From positions 28,085 to 92,084 of the forward strand of contig JAQWBP010000007.1 in assembly GCA_028706315.1 (NCBI GenBank): a DNA stretch of 64,000 nt, written 5' to 3'. The stretch is from Syntrophomonadaceae bacterium (lineage in GTDB: Bacteria; Bacillota; Syntrophomonadia; Syntrophomonadales; Syntrophomonadaceae). Both the position numbers and the translations under genes were made by a program. Shown in pieces: positions 1 through 9,819 of this stretch (its first letter is position 1; each line of letters opens with the position of its first letter). The notes under the pieces are model-generated. The model was not told where the DNA came from. It did no database searches and worked only from the letters and a program-made list of their open reading frames with translations.

Positions 1-602
1 CGCTGAATATCACCAAATTCATAATCCCGGAAACGGACGTAACCTAAGGCCTGTTTACCATTTAACTTCTGGGTTCCGGATTTAAGATCGATGCCCTCGT
101 AAGGTTTGTACATGCGCTGGGGTACATTAATAGTTACTCCCCCCAGAGTGTCAACTACCTTAGTGAAGGCTTTAAAATCCATTTCTACATAATAATCTAT
201 TTTCGTATCTAAAAGTTCTTCTACCAGTTGTTTCGCATATTTGGGGCCGCCGACATAGTTAGCGGTACATATTTTTTCGTTAGAGCTGCCTTTTACTTTT
301 ACCTTAGTATCGCGAGGAATGGATATGACCGCCATTTTATCCAGCTTGGGGTCGATGGAAACTAACATCATGGTATCAGAACGGGAATGGGTTTCTCCGG
401 GCCGGGCATCAACTCCCAGCATCAGTATGTTAGTCCGTTCTCCATCCTGCTTTTTCTCGGCAACGGTTTCTTCCTCATCCGTATTAGCAACAGTTTGTGC
501 TTTATGAAAAAAGTTGCTTAATCCTGATCCCATGCCAAAAAAGAGGCCAAAAATCAAGCCGGATACCAGCATAAATCTAAAATATGGTTTAACCTTACGC
601 AT
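1..602 (-). CDS. LytR-CpsA-Psr (LCP) family glycopolymer ligase, 3' part cut by window edge
   Basis: LCP enzymes move undecaprenyl-linked glycopolymers onto peptidoglycan outside the membrane. About 200 residues are visible. The ATG at 602 follows a GGAGAGGAG site; a basic N-terminus and one membrane segment come next (about residues 8-25), then a Thr/Glu/Lys-rich linker. The LCP domain starts near residue 48 with NILMLGVDARPG and continues with SRSDTMMLVSIDP, the Arg-Asp motif ISIPRDTKV and a later YVRFRD. The gene leaves the window before its C-terminus, so total length is unknown. It lies 58 bases downstream of a WecA/TagO-like transferase on the same strand, which fits glycopolymer synthesis followed by attachment. 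Family assignment is firm; the polymer is not known. Confidence 0.92.
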   Translation of the reverse strand, partial: MRKVKPYFRFMLVSGLIFGLFFGMGSGLSNFFHKAQTVANTDEEETVAEKKQDGERTNILMLGVDARPGETHSRSDTMMLVSIDPKLDKMAVISIPRDTKVKVKGSSNEKICTANYVGGPKYAKQLVEELLDTKIDYYVEMDFKAFTKVVDTLGGVTINVPQRMYKPYEGIDLKSGTQKLNGKQALGYVRFRDYEFGDIQ

Positions 603-660
603 AATGACTCCTCTCCAACTTTCCCCTGTTTGGCAGGCATTTATATTAGACCAGCTTTTT

Positions 661-1764
661 TTACAGCTTTAGTCGGTGAGTCTGGCCCTGCCTTACTATA
701 CCAGACCTGGCACGAGATTTTTCACCGGTAAACATTCCTATTTTATCTGCTGCCAGAACTACAATGGTCAGCAGCAGCAGCGCTATTATCAATGTAAGGT
801 TCGGACTAGTAACAAAAGTTAGAAATACTGCTACGGCACTGAAAAACGCGCTGATTCCATATATTATTAATACACTGCGCCGGTGGCTCATCCCCAAGGC
901 TAAAAGCCGATGATGTAAGTGAGCCTTGTCCGGCAGAAAAATCGGAGTTCTATTATTTATCCGCCTGATAATAGCGAAAAAGGTATCGAAAATCGGAATT
1001 CCCAGTATAACTATAGGTACAAATAATGATATTACCGCAGCGCTTTTAGCCGTACCCATTATAGACAGGCAGGCCAGCACAAACCCCAGGAAGTTAGAAC
1101 CTCCATCTCCCATAAATGTTTTGGCCGGGTGGAAATTGTACGGTAAAAATCCGGCTAAAGCGGCTACCAGGATGAAGGCGGCCAGAGCCACAGTTATCTG
1201 TCCCTGCATTAAGGATACAATACCTAAGGTAGTGGCAGCAATGCCTGAAACACCTGCTGCCAGGCCATCCAGGCCATCTATGAGGTTGATAGCATTACTT
1301 ACCCCTACTATCCATAAAAACGTTAGTGGCAGGCTGAGTATTCCTAGTTCAAACCAGCCATCAAACGGGTTAGTTACAAAGTGAACTACTACGCCATAAT
1401 GTATAGCAACTGCTGCAGCAATAATTTGCCCGATTAGTTTTACCAGCGGGGAAAGTTGAAATATGTCATCAAGCATCCCTACGATAAATATAATCACAGC
1501 ACCATATACTACCCCCAGCAGGGGTCCGGCTACTTTACCAGATAGCAGCAGGCATATAATAAAAGCCAGGAATATGGCCATTCCTCCCAGCCGTGGCATG
1601 TTATGTTTGTGCACTTTACGCTGGTCGGGTTGGTCTATAGCTCCAACTTTATAAGCAATTTTTATTACCAGGGGCATAGAACAGAACGCTATGACAAATG
1701 CTGACAATAATATCGCTACAAATAAGAGAATGGGCATTATGAAACAAACCCCCCATAATTTCAT
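661..1764 (-). CDS. Undecaprenyl-phosphate N-acetylglucosaminyl 1-phosphate transferase (WecA/TagO/MraY superfamily)
   Basis: Integral membrane enzyme that starts lipid-linked glycan synthesis by moving a sugar 1-phosphate onto undecaprenyl phosphate. The 367 residues are almost all hydrophobic helices. The superfamily motifs are present: the Asp pair MLDD at about 99-100, NLIDGLDGLAAG near 160-171, MGDGGSNFLGF near 218, and the cytoplasmic loop PDKAHLHHRLL near 280, which is the WecA/TagO form and not the MraY form. The first ATG (1764) has no clear ribosome site. An ATG nine codons on (1737) follows a run of six G and may be the true start. The LCP gene follows it. Family certain; TagO-like versus WecA-like role not resolved. 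Confidence 0.93.
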   Translation of the reverse strand: MKLWGVCFIMPILLFVAILLSAFVIAFCSMPLVIKIAYKVGAIDQPDQRKVHKHNMPRLGGMAIFLAFIICLLLSGKVAGPLLGVVYGAVIIFIVGMLDDIFQLSPLVKLIGQIIAAAVAIHYGVVVHFVTNPFDGWFELGILSLPLTFLWIVGVSNAINLIDGLDGLAAGVSGIAATTLGIVSLMQGQITVALAAFILVAALAGFLPYNFHPAKTFMGDGGSNFLGFVLACLSIMGTAKSAAVISLFVPIVILGIPIFDTFFAIIRRINNRTPIFLPDKAHLHHRLLALGMSHRRSVLIIYGISAFFSAVAVFLTFVTSPNLTLIIALLLLTIVVLAADKIGMFTGEKSRARSGIVRQGQTHRLKL

Positions 1765-1928
1765 ACTAGATCTATTTTATCACCGGATATGGTTGCTTGT
1801 CTATATAGCAAGTTAAGGGTGATTTTGTAGAATTATCTGCCCGGGTTTGTGTTTATTCATAGGATACGACATAATAAATTATAAACTTTCATTAGATTCC
1901 CTAAAAAATTAGAACCAGGCAGTTAATA

Positions 1929-1958
1929 TTGCCATATCGATTAGACAAATACTATAAT
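1929..1958 (+). promoter_or_regulatory. Candidate sigma-A promoter for csaB
   Basis: TTGCCA (1929-1934), 18-base spacer, TATAAT (1953-1958). It lies about 160 bases before the csaB start. The leader between is AT-rich and I recognise no riboswitch in it. This is the only structure seen in the 350-base divergent gap 1765-2120. Confidence 0.45.
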
Positions 1959-2120
1959 TAGTACGTACAATATAAGACGCTAGAAACAGACGTAAGATGA
2001 TTCTAGATTTGTGAGCGGAGATTTTGCCTCTCAGGGGTATAAGTATCTGTAGATCTTATCTGGATTCGAGAGACTTACGAGGAAATATGTCTGGCATTTA
2101 ACGGTCAAGGAGTAAGCTTT

Positions 2121-3185
2121 ATGAAGATTGCCCTGTCAGGTTATTATGGCTTTGATAATGCTGGTGACGAGGCTTTGTTATCAGCTATTACATCTACTAT
2201 AAAGCGGCTGCAACCAGCGGCTCGTTTTGTAGTTTTATCGGGCTACCCGGGGAAAACGGCTCGTCTACACGGGCTGCGCGCGGTTAACCGTATTAATCCT
2301 TGGTCAGTCACCCGGGAGCTTTTAGAATCAGACCTTTTAATCAGCGGTGGGGGCAGTCTCTTCCAGGATGTTACCGGGCCTTTTTCTCTTCCCTATTATA
2401 TAAGTGTAGTAGCTCTGGCGAAAATGCTGGGTAAGCCGGTAATTTTTTACGCCCAAGGTGTCGGACCCATAGACCGCTGGTACAGTAAATTGCTTATGCG
2501 CCTGATTGCTAACCGGGTGGAGATAATTACCTTAAGGGATGAAGATTCAGCCCGACTTCTTAGAGAAATAGGCGTTACCCGGCCTCCGATAAAAGTTACG
2601 GCTGATCCGGTTTTTACCCTGGAACCTGGAGCTGAAGCCAGCGCAAATATGCAGGAACTGCTGAATAGTTATTTCCCGTCAGGTAAAATCGTAGGAGTAT
2701 CAGTGCGTAAATGGGAGCCTTTAGGGGAATACCAGCCTGATTTGGCTCTGGTATTAGACCGGTTAGTAAGACAAGGTTACCAGATTCTCTTTATTCCTAT
2801 GGATTATCCGGCTGATTTAGAAGAATCACATAAAGTAGCCAGTTTGATGCAGGAAGAATCGGTGGTGCTGGAGCGAAATTTCAGCAGTGAGGAACATGTG
2901 GCCCTGATAGCTAATCTGGAGTTAATGATAGGCATGCGCCTGCACTCGCTTATTTTTGCCGCCAGCCAGAATACCCCTTTCCTGGGTATTTCTTATGATC
3001 CTAAGATAGATGCTTTTTTAAAATTATTTGATCTTAAGCCCTTAAGTAGGAATGTTGAAGAGATAAACCAGCAGGTTGATGAACTGCTGCAAAATAATGA
3101 GACCCGCTTAAGAATTGCCACCCGGGCTGCCGAATTAAGAGCCCTCGCCGAAGAAACCGCTCACTTGGCACTATCGTTGGTGTAG
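2121..3185 (+). CDS. csaB: Polysaccharide pyruvyl transferase CsaB
   Basis: CsaB adds a pyruvyl ketal to secondary cell-wall polysaccharide, the ligand that SLH domains of S-layer proteins bind. The 354-residue protein has the family pattern: N-terminal SGYYGFDNAGDEALL, ISGGGSLFQDVTGPFS near 75, FYAQGVGPI near 115, and the C-terminal GMRLHSLIFAA with the conserved Arg-His. An AAGGAG site sits 8 bases before the ATG. It is the only rightward gene in the envelope cluster and converges on a glycosyltransferase, with a long perfect hairpin between the two. This suggests a cell surface with SLH-anchored proteins. Name based on family motifs, not an alignment. Confidence 0.92.
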   Translation: MKIALSGYYGFDNAGDEALLSAITSTIKRLQPAARFVVLSGYPGKTARLHGLRAVNRINPWSVTRELLESDLLISGGGSLFQDVTGPFSLPYYISVVALAKMLGKPVIFYAQGVGPIDRWYSKLLMRLIANRVEIITLRDEDSARLLREIGVTRPPIKVTADPVFTLEPGAEASANMQELLNSYFPSGKIVGVSVRKWEPLGEYQPDLALVLDRLVRQGYQILFIPMDYPADLEESHKVASLMQEESVVLERNFSSEEHVALIANLELMIGMRLHSLIFAASQNTPFLGISYDPKIDAFLKLFDLKPLSRNVEEINQQVDELLQNNETRLRIATRAAELRALAEETAHLALSLV

Positions 3186-3189
3186 GACG

Positions 3190-3276
3190 TGCAATGGGGA
3201 CGTGCAATGGGGACGGTTCCTGGTGCATTTTGAAAAAATGCACCAGGAACCGTCCCCATTGCACGTCCCCATTGCA
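3190..3276. repeat. GGGGACGGTTC-family inverted dimer (copy A1), probable bidirectional terminator
   Basis: Perfect inverted repeat: left arm 3190-3231, loop 3232-3234, right arm 3235-3276, so 42-base arms. The core GGGGACGGTTCC sits in each arm and a 13-base outer piece (TGCAATGGGGACG) is present twice per arm. It fills the gap between convergent csaB and the glycosyltransferase, and runs of T/A flank the loop. Same family as 4453-4538, 36964-37026 and 49008-49098. Confidence 0.9.
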
Positions 3277-4428
3277 TCACGTTTGCATAATCAGATCGCC
3301 CATTACTTCTACCCGTTTTTCCCAGGAGTGCTGCTGGGAGAGGGTTAGACGGGCTGTGATTTTTTCCGGGGAGTCGTTGAGGGCTCTTTCTATGGCCTGG
3401 ATGAATTCGTCCCGGCCTTCACCTATCTCTACCATGCCTTCCAACATATCCATCTCTGGCATAGGAGTGGAGACTATTGGTTTACCTGCAGCCAGGTATT
3501 CATAAAACTTGAGGGGATTTACCGCATTAGATAATTTACTAGTTCTAAACGGGTTTAGACATACAGCAAATTTTTTTAAGTAACCGGGGAGCTCTTCTTT
3601 GGCACGGCTGCCGATAAAGTGGACATTTTTAAGCTCGCTAAATTGGCTGATGTCCGCATCCAGCTCCACCGGTCCTACCATAATAATCGACCAGTCAGGC
3701 CGCGCTTCGGCCACCTGCTTAATTAATTCCAGGTCAATCCATTCCTTAATCCGGCCAATAAAACCGAGCACCGGCCCGGGGATATCCTTTACATCATCGG
3801 GAATAACCGTATCATCTGCCATGGCCAAGTTGAAGTTGGCCACATCAGCCGCATTGCGCAGCATGTGGATATTATCCGTAAACTGGCTTTTATCATCATA
3901 TAATGGCTGGGCAGTAACGAAGACTAAATCAGATTTTTGCAGCAAATCTATTTCCATCTGTCTAACTAGCTCCGGGTTAAAACCTAGAAAAGCCGAATGT
4001 TCATCAACACAATCATAAATCAGGAGTTTTTCTCCCAGTTTTCCCGCCATATCAGCTGTGTTAGGTAAATAGGTAAGCAGGAGCGGGTCTTTAAAACCCA
4101 GCTGCCGGCATACTTTGCGTAAAGAGCAGGCCATTAAAGATTGATTGATCCGATTTATAAAGCGGTAACGGTTAGCCAGGGGTAAAAGCAACGGAGGTGA
4201 AAAAAGATAAAGATTATCTTTAAGTTTCCGAACTCCCTGCCGCCATAGGCGCCATTTATACCACAAGGTCTTATCTTTGAAAGGCGATAATATGCTTAAG
4301 GGTGTTTCTACATATAATATCCGGTTAGATGTAGGCATGCGCCACACCAACTGCTGGGTTCTGGCCCACAGCGGCTCAAAATCTACCCCGGCGATACACA
4401 CTATATCTTGATTTTCCATTTTTCTCAT
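3277..4428 (-). CDS. Glycosyltransferase, GT-B fold (TuaH-like)
   Basis: Likely cytoplasmic sugar transferase acting on a lipid-linked cell-wall or capsule glycan. The 383-residue protein begins MRKMENQDIVCIAGVDFEPLWART. The C-terminal half has the nucleotide-sugar domain: GPVLGFIGRIKEWIDLELI near 230, IIMVGPV near 260, and the donor-binding NPLKFYEYLAAGKPIVSTPMPE near 315-337 with its conserved glutamate. I chose the ATG at 4428 because ATAAGGAGAAC precedes it; the frame stays open upstream only by reading through a repeat hairpin. It is downstream of a second glycosyltransferase and an O-antigen-ligase-like gene. Acceptor and donor unknown. Confidence 0.85.
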   Translation of the reverse strand: MRKMENQDIVCIAGVDFEPLWARTQQLVWRMPTSNRILYVETPLSILSPFKDKTLWYKWRLWRQGVRKLKDNLYLFSPPLLLPLANRYRFINRINQSLMACSLRKVCRQLGFKDPLLLTYLPNTADMAGKLGEKLLIYDCVDEHSAFLGFNPELVRQMEIDLLQKSDLVFVTAQPLYDDKSQFTDNIHMLRNAADVANFNLAMADDTVIPDDVKDIPGPVLGFIGRIKEWIDLELIKQVAEARPDWSIIMVGPVELDADISQFSELKNVHFIGSRAKEELPGYLKKFAVCLNPFRTSKLSNAVNPLKFYEYLAAGKPIVSTPMPEMDMLEGMVEIGEGRDEFIQAIERALNDSPEKITARLTLSQQHSWEKRVEVMGDLIMQT

Positions 4429-4452
4429 GTCAGTTCTCCTTATACCAGTTAG

Positions 4453-4538
4453 GGTGACAGTTCGTGCCAAGGGGACGGTTCTGCTGACACTTTTTCAAAA
4501 GTGTCAGCAGAACCGTCCCCTTGGCACGAACTGTCACC
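4453..4538. repeat. GGGGACGGTTC-family inverted dimer (copy A2)
   Basis: Perfect hairpin with 42-base arms (4453-4494 and 4497-4538) and a two-base loop. It carries the same GGGGACGGTTC core as copy A1, but the outer and inner arm sequences differ (GTGCCAA outside, CTGACAC inside). Lies between two leftward glycosyltransferase genes and begins immediately after the stop of the upstream one. Confidence 0.9.
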
Positions 4539-4539
4539 T

Positions 4540-5658
4540 TTATTTTGCGATTAGCTCTTCATATATGTTTTCCACCTGACAGGCCATTTTCTGCCGGGTA
4601 AAATTATTGACGGTGGCCTGGCCATTTTTACACAGGAAACGGGCCAGATCGGAATCTATTAATACATTCATTATTTCATTAGCTAGGGTCTGATAATCCC
4701 GGGGCTTTACCAGCAGGCCATTGACGCGGTGCTCAACTATTTCTGGTATCCCGCCAACTTCACTAGCTACAACTGGCACATTAAAATACATGGCTTCCAG
4801 TATCACCATGCCTAGCCCCTCCATGAGTGAAGGAACACAAACTAGATCAGAGAGAGCATATATATCTTCAACCGGGCTGTAGTAGCCGGGCATTTTAACT
4901 TTATTTTGCAGCCCCAGTTCTCGCACTTTTTTCTCCAGTTTAGGCCTTTCAAATCCTTCCCCGACGATTAAAAACTCTGCCTTTAAGCCAGTATCCACGA
5001 TTTTGCGGGCTGCCTGCAGAAAGTACTCATGCCCTTTGACCGGGTGTAGGCGAGCAATCATGGTTACTACTGGTAAGCCGGGCTCTATGCCCAGCTCTTT
5101 TTTCATCTCATCTGGATCACGGGGCTGGGTAAATTTAGATGTATCTAGCCCGTTATGAATGATAGCGATTTTCTCATCCGGGACCTGCATAGTTTTAATT
5201 TCATCAGCTATGGCCCGTGATATAGCAATAAATTTATCCGTATGGTGGTTAGTCATCATGGTTATACAACGAGCAAAAGCCGCTTTATACCAGGTATCAT
5301 AATCATAGCGCAGTACGCTGTGTACGGTAGTTACGACCGGCAGTTTTTCTTTTTTCGCCGCTATCCGGGCCACCAGATTAGCCCTGACTCCATGGGTATG
5401 GACAATATTGATGCGGTTGGTACGGATATACTCCTGCAAAGGAGCAATAGTAGATACATCCAGCCGATGCCGCATAAGGATAGTACTCGCCTTAAATTCC
5501 TGCTCCTGGGCTACCTGCACAAATGGTCCCGGGCAAAGGCAGACTAAATGGGGCTCATATTTATCCTTATCCAGGAGATGCATGAGAGCGAGAACTAACT
5601 CTTCGGCGCCCCCGATTTCTCCTCCCCCAATGACATGGAGTATTTGGATTTTACCCAT
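4540..5658 (-). CDS. Glycosyltransferase family 4 (GT-B)
   Basis: Probable retaining sugar transferase of envelope glycan synthesis. The 372-residue protein opens with a glycine-rich acceptor-domain motif (ILHVIGGGEIGGAEELVLAL) and has TTVHSVLRYDYD near 107 and AISRAIADEI near 148. The donor-domain signatures are VTMIARLHPVKGHEYFL near 197 and the E-x7-E-type SLMEGLGMVILEAMYFNVPVVAS near 280-300. Start chosen at ATG 5658, eight bases after GGAGGG; an ATG six bases earlier is too close to that site. The start overlaps the stop of the upstream ligase-like gene by eight bases, suggesting coupled translation. Confidence 0.9.
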   Translation of the reverse strand: MGKIQILHVIGGGEIGGAEELVLALMHLLDKDKYEPHLVCLCPGPFVQVAQEQEFKASTILMRHRLDVSTIAPLQEYIRTNRINIVHTHGVRANLVARIAAKKEKLPVVTTVHSVLRYDYDTWYKAAFARCITMMTNHHTDKFIAISRAIADEIKTMQVPDEKIAIIHNGLDTSKFTQPRDPDEMKKELGIEPGLPVVTMIARLHPVKGHEYFLQAARKIVDTGLKAEFLIVGEGFERPKLEKKVRELGLQNKVKMPGYYSPVEDIYALSDLVCVPSLMEGLGMVILEAMYFNVPVVASEVGGIPEIVEHRVNGLLVKPRDYQTLANEIMNVLIDSDLARFLCKNGQATVNNFTRQKMACQVENIYEELIAK

Positions 5659-6898
5659 GTTCATTTCCCTCCATGGTTTTATCCTGAATTAGCGGCAGAG
5701 CTGCCAAAAGTCCCAGGAGAAACCAGAAATAAGTTGCCATCAGCGGGAATTCAAACATATTCTCTACCATATTATGACCGAGCACCGCTACTAAACCGAC
5801 AAATATACCGGTACCCAGAGTTTTTAAATAGTTATCCTTAACCTGCTCAATCGAACGCCGCCCTAGTCGCAGAGCGGAAAATATTAGTAATAGAAAAGCT
5901 CCCAGACCCATGAGTCCCGTTTCTGTAGCCAGTTTTAGATAAAAATTATCTACACTATAGGCGCTATTAGGGAAATTAGCTATAGCTACACCGCCGCCGA
6001 ATCTCCCCAGACCCAGGCCAGTAGCGGGATCTGCCTCCCAGTAGTCAACTGCCTGCGACCACCGGGCGATTCTGCCACCCTCTGCTGCAGAGGCTGCATA
6101 CTCAGGACTTAACATATAAGCCACCCGGTTATAAACGGAAGGCACAGCAACTGGAGTTATCAGAGCTAGTATTACCAGGGCGATAAGAATCCTTTTATCA
6201 AGCCATAACGCCAACAGGAGAAAGGCGAAAAAGAATACTATCCAGGCGCCGCGGGAAAAGGTAAATATTAGGCAGAGCATAGATGTTCCGGTAATACCCA
6301 GGTAAACTCTTTTCTTAAACCAGTGTTGGGCAGCCATAAATGAACCAAACGCCATACTAATATGCAAGATAAGAAAACTGCCCAGTACATTCGGACTGCC
6401 GATAAAGGAAAAAGCTCTGGTGCGCAGGCTTTCTTCGGCTTTATCTACCCAGGTGGAAGGGATTTCTGCCCCGGTGACATACTGGAATATGCCGTATAAA
6501 GCTACTATCAGGCCTACGGCCATAAAAATATCACAAATATTTTTAACCTGCTGCCGGCTGTTGATAAGGTTTAAGCCGACAAAGAACCAGAAAGTGTATT
6601 GCAAGAGCGCCCTGAGTTCCATGAAGGCTACCCCCGGTTCCGGGCTTTTAGTCAGATAGATATAAGTTATTACGGCATAAAAAATTAGTAAGGGGATTAA
6701 AAGGGTGCTGGCCCGTGGTTTTAGCCCTTTAATTCCTGCCAGCAGTATCCAAGTGCCAACTAGAAGGATAAATAAGGTTTCATCCCACAGACTGGCCATA
6801 AAAGATACGCCTGATAATCTCAAGAAATAGTCTACCAGCACATAGCCAGTTACAATATATAATAGATAGCGGTTAATGATTTCTAATATTCGCTGCAT
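5651..6898 (-). CDS. O-antigen ligase / Wzy-like polysaccharide polymerase-ligase, membrane protein
   Basis: A 415-residue protein with about ten to twelve membrane helices. The Wzy_C/O-antigen-ligase pattern is visible: FIGSPNVLGSFLILH near 165, TFSRGAWIVFFFAFLLLALW near 212, a large outer loop (about 265-310) containing EADPATGLGLGRFGGG, and HNMVENMFEFPLMATYFWF near the C-terminus. Such proteins polymerise lipid-linked glycan repeats or transfer them to an acceptor on the outer face of the membrane. AAGGTG precedes the ATG by eight bases. It overlaps the downstream glycosyltransferase. The exact reaction cannot be told from sequence. Confidence 0.85.
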   Translation of the reverse strand: MQRILEIINRYLLYIVTGYVLVDYFLRLSGVSFMASLWDETLFILLVGTWILLAGIKGLKPRASTLLIPLLIFYAVITYIYLTKSPEPGVAFMELRALLQYTFWFFVGLNLINSRQQVKNICDIFMAVGLIVALYGIFQYVTGAEIPSTWVDKAEESLRTRAFSFIGSPNVLGSFLILHISMAFGSFMAAQHWFKKRVYLGITGTSMLCLIFTFSRGAWIVFFFAFLLLALWLDKRILIALVILALITPVAVPSVYNRVAYMLSPEYAASAAEGGRIARWSQAVDYWEADPATGLGLGRFGGGVAIANFPNSAYSVDNFYLKLATETGLMGLGAFLLLIFSALRLGRRSIEQVKDNYLKTLGTGIFVGLVAVLGHNMVENMFEFPLMATYFWFLLGLLAALPLIQDKTMEGNEHG

Positions 6899-6931
6899 TA
6901 TATCTACACCTTATCAATAAATTTATTAGTA

Positions 6932-7030
6932 GCGGGGAATTTACCTTCAGGGCCCCCCGGGAATACCCGGAATGAATTCCGGGCTACGCTACGCGGTATG
7001 TGTAGAGGGGAATTTATTCCCCGGCACCCA
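6932..7030. repeat. B-family intergenic repeat (copy B1)
   Basis: Contains a CCCGGAATGAATTCCGGG hairpin, then GGCTAC, then GTGTAG followed by a GGGGAATTTATTCCCC hairpin. The same modules recur at 7515-7617, 13081-13226 and 18338-18530. The CTAC and GTAG pieces could pair and bring the two hairpins together. Confidence 0.75.
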
Positions 7031-7047
7031 CAACATCTCGGTGCCCT

Positions 7048-7470
7048 TTAATCCGTCCGCGCCCACCAGGCAATACACCGGTATATAATACTTCCCCGCC
7101 ATAGGCCGGGGGCATGTTTTAAAAGTGGTAGTAATAAACCGGTTACGGCCAGGAGTATGCCTATGATAATTCTCCCGGTTTGATAATCATGCAGGTTAAT
7201 AATCAGGTCAAAACCAAAGTAAAAGAATATAAATAGACCTATAAAGCCGACCGGGTTTTTTATTAGCATACTACCAGTTTCCTGCTTTTTTACCCCTTGT
7301 CCAGCTTTCTGCAGCCATTTACAAAGGCTATTGACCAGCTTATCAGCCCCGCGGTAGCTCCAAGAATTTTTATAGTAATGGGATATATCGGCTGGAGCAG
7401 TAATTAGCCAGCTAAAAAACCAGCTGCCTGCCAGCATCCGATAGATTAAACTATGTTCCCAATAATGCAT
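7048..7470 (-). CDS. Small membrane protein of unknown function
   Basis: I do not recognise this 140-residue protein. It has two likely hydrophobic hairpins (about residues 10-25 and 70-115, including NPVGFIGLFIFFYFGFDLI and IIIGILLAVTGLLLPLL) around a soluble Lys/Trp-rich middle (SYRGADKLVNSLCKWLQKAG). AGAGGA stands six bases before the ATG. It sits between a DUF4330 protein and the O-antigen-ligase-like protein, all leftward, and is bracketed by B-family repeats on both sides. A role in export or assembly of the envelope glycan is a guess from position only. Confidence 0.7.
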   Translation of the reverse strand: MHYWEHSLIYRMLAGSWFFSWLITAPADISHYYKNSWSYRGADKLVNSLCKWLQKAGQGVKKQETGSMLIKNPVGFIGLFIFFYFGFDLIINLHDYQTGRIIIGILLAVTGLLLPLLKHAPGLWRGSIIYRCIAWWARTD

Positions 7471-7514
7471 TACGATTCCTCTTTCTTAAACGATCTATAT
7501 ATATTAGGTGGTTT

Positions 7515-7617
7515 ACCGGGGAATGCCTGTGCCCTTAAGGGTAAATTCCCCTCTACGTTTGTTTGTTGCATTGTATTGTAGTACCCCCACCGTGTAGCCC
7601 GGAATTCATTCCGGGTT
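7515..7617. repeat. B-family intergenic repeat (copy B2)
   Basis: Begins with a GGGGAATGCC...GGGTAAATTCCCC hairpin followed by TCTACG, and ends with GTGTAG plus a CCCGGAATTCATTCCGGG hairpin. Compared with copies B1, B3 and B4 the CCCC and CCGGG hairpin edges are exchanged, so the modules look interchangeable. Confidence 0.75.
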
Positions 7618-7621
7618 CTTA

Positions 7622-8098
7622 TTATTTATGAATTTTTACTTCAAGAATTTCGCCTTCAGCCTCAAACCGCTGGGTTTTAACAATATATTTGTCTAGGCCG
7701 GCACGAACTTGCTGCCCGGCCAGATTAATTTCTGCTCCCGTATAGGAAACTGGACCTTCCAGGGTGAGATAGACATCTTTTCTAAAAGGGTGCTCTTGTA
7801 ATACTAGTTCACCATCAGCTCTAGTATTTGAATCCCGGGCATTAACTACTTCTAGTTTTTTTACATAGACAGGCTGCAGCTGTCCCCGGGCCAGCATCTG
7901 ATCTCCCTCATGTATCTGCTCGGCCACTTCCGGGCGCATGTATGGGCAAAGAACTTTGATCGTCGCTGTAGGCGTTTCAGCCACCCCGGTGTCTTTATCC
8001 CGAGTGAAAAATCCGACTGCTACAATTGCTATCACTACAATAACAATGAGGTCGATAATATTTATTACCCCAAATAACCTTCCTTTATCATCGATCAC
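7622..8098 (-). CDS. DUF4330 domain-containing membrane-anchored protein
   Basis: The 158-residue protein begins MIDDKGRLFGVINIIDLIVIVVIAIVAVGFF: a short charged start and one membrane anchor (residues 11-31). An extracytoplasmic domain of beta character follows, with pairs such as LCPYMRPEVAEQIHEGDQML and VYLTLEGPVSYTGAEINLAGQQVRAG. This pattern matches DUF4330, usually found beside O-antigen-ligase and glycosyltransferase genes in Clostridia. GTG start at 8098 with AGGAGG nine bases upstream. It is the first gene of the leftward envelope operon and has its own promoter. Biochemical role unknown. Confidence 0.85.
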   Translation of the reverse strand: MIDDKGRLFGVINIIDLIVIVVIAIVAVGFFTRDKDTGVAETPTATIKVLCPYMRPEVAEQIHEGDQMLARGQLQPVYVKKLEVVNARDSNTRADGELVLQEHPFRKDVYLTLEGPVSYTGAEINLAGQQVRAGLDKYIVKTQRFEAEGEILEVKIHK

Positions 8099-8136
8099 CA
8101 GTTATTCCTCCTCAATCTAAGGCTATATTCTCTAGT

Positions 8137-8165
8137 ATAATATAGCATATCCGTTCCTGCCGCAA
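8137..8165 (-). promoter_or_regulatory. Candidate sigma-A promoter for the leftward envelope-glycan operon
   Basis: On the minus strand: TTGCGG (8165-8160), 17-base spacer, TATTAT (8142-8137), about 40 bases before the DUF4330 GTG start. Confidence 0.5.
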
Positions 8166-8183
8166 GTAAAACAGAACGAAACA

Positions 8184-8240
8184 AAGGGGGGCAGTTCTTG
8201 GTGTCAAAAAAGTTAACACCAAGGACTGTCCCCCTGTTTT
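8184..8240. repeat. Diverged GGGGAC-type hairpin (copy A3), probable lysS terminator
   Basis: Imperfect hairpin: GGGGGGCAGTTCTTGGTGT on the left against ACACCAAGGACTGTCCCCC on the right. The core reads GGGGACAGTCC instead of GGGGACGGTTC. A run of T follows on one side and A on the other. It lies just past the lysS stop. Confidence 0.7.
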
Positions 8241-8250
8241 AACGTTTAAG

Positions 8251-9735
<1,485 letters not shown>

Positions 9736-9770
9736 TTACTGCCTGTAAAAAATTACCAGGCATAACTAAA

Positions 9771-9812
9771 AACAAAACCCAAGGGGTATTTAACTGACTC
9801 CCCGGGTTAAAA
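9771..9812 (-). terminator. Intrinsic terminator after greA
   Basis: On the minus strand a stem AACCCGGGG ... CCCC TT GGGTT is followed by TTGTTTTT. It lies between greA and lysS, so lysS expression probably depends on read-through or its own promoter. Confidence 0.6.
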
Positions 9813-9819
9813 CCATTTC

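Noticed and set aside
4429..4470. Upstream TTG start for the glycosyltransferase at 3277
   Set aside because: It lies in the A2 hairpin arm and lacks a ribosome site, while ATG 4428 has AAGGAG at the right distance.
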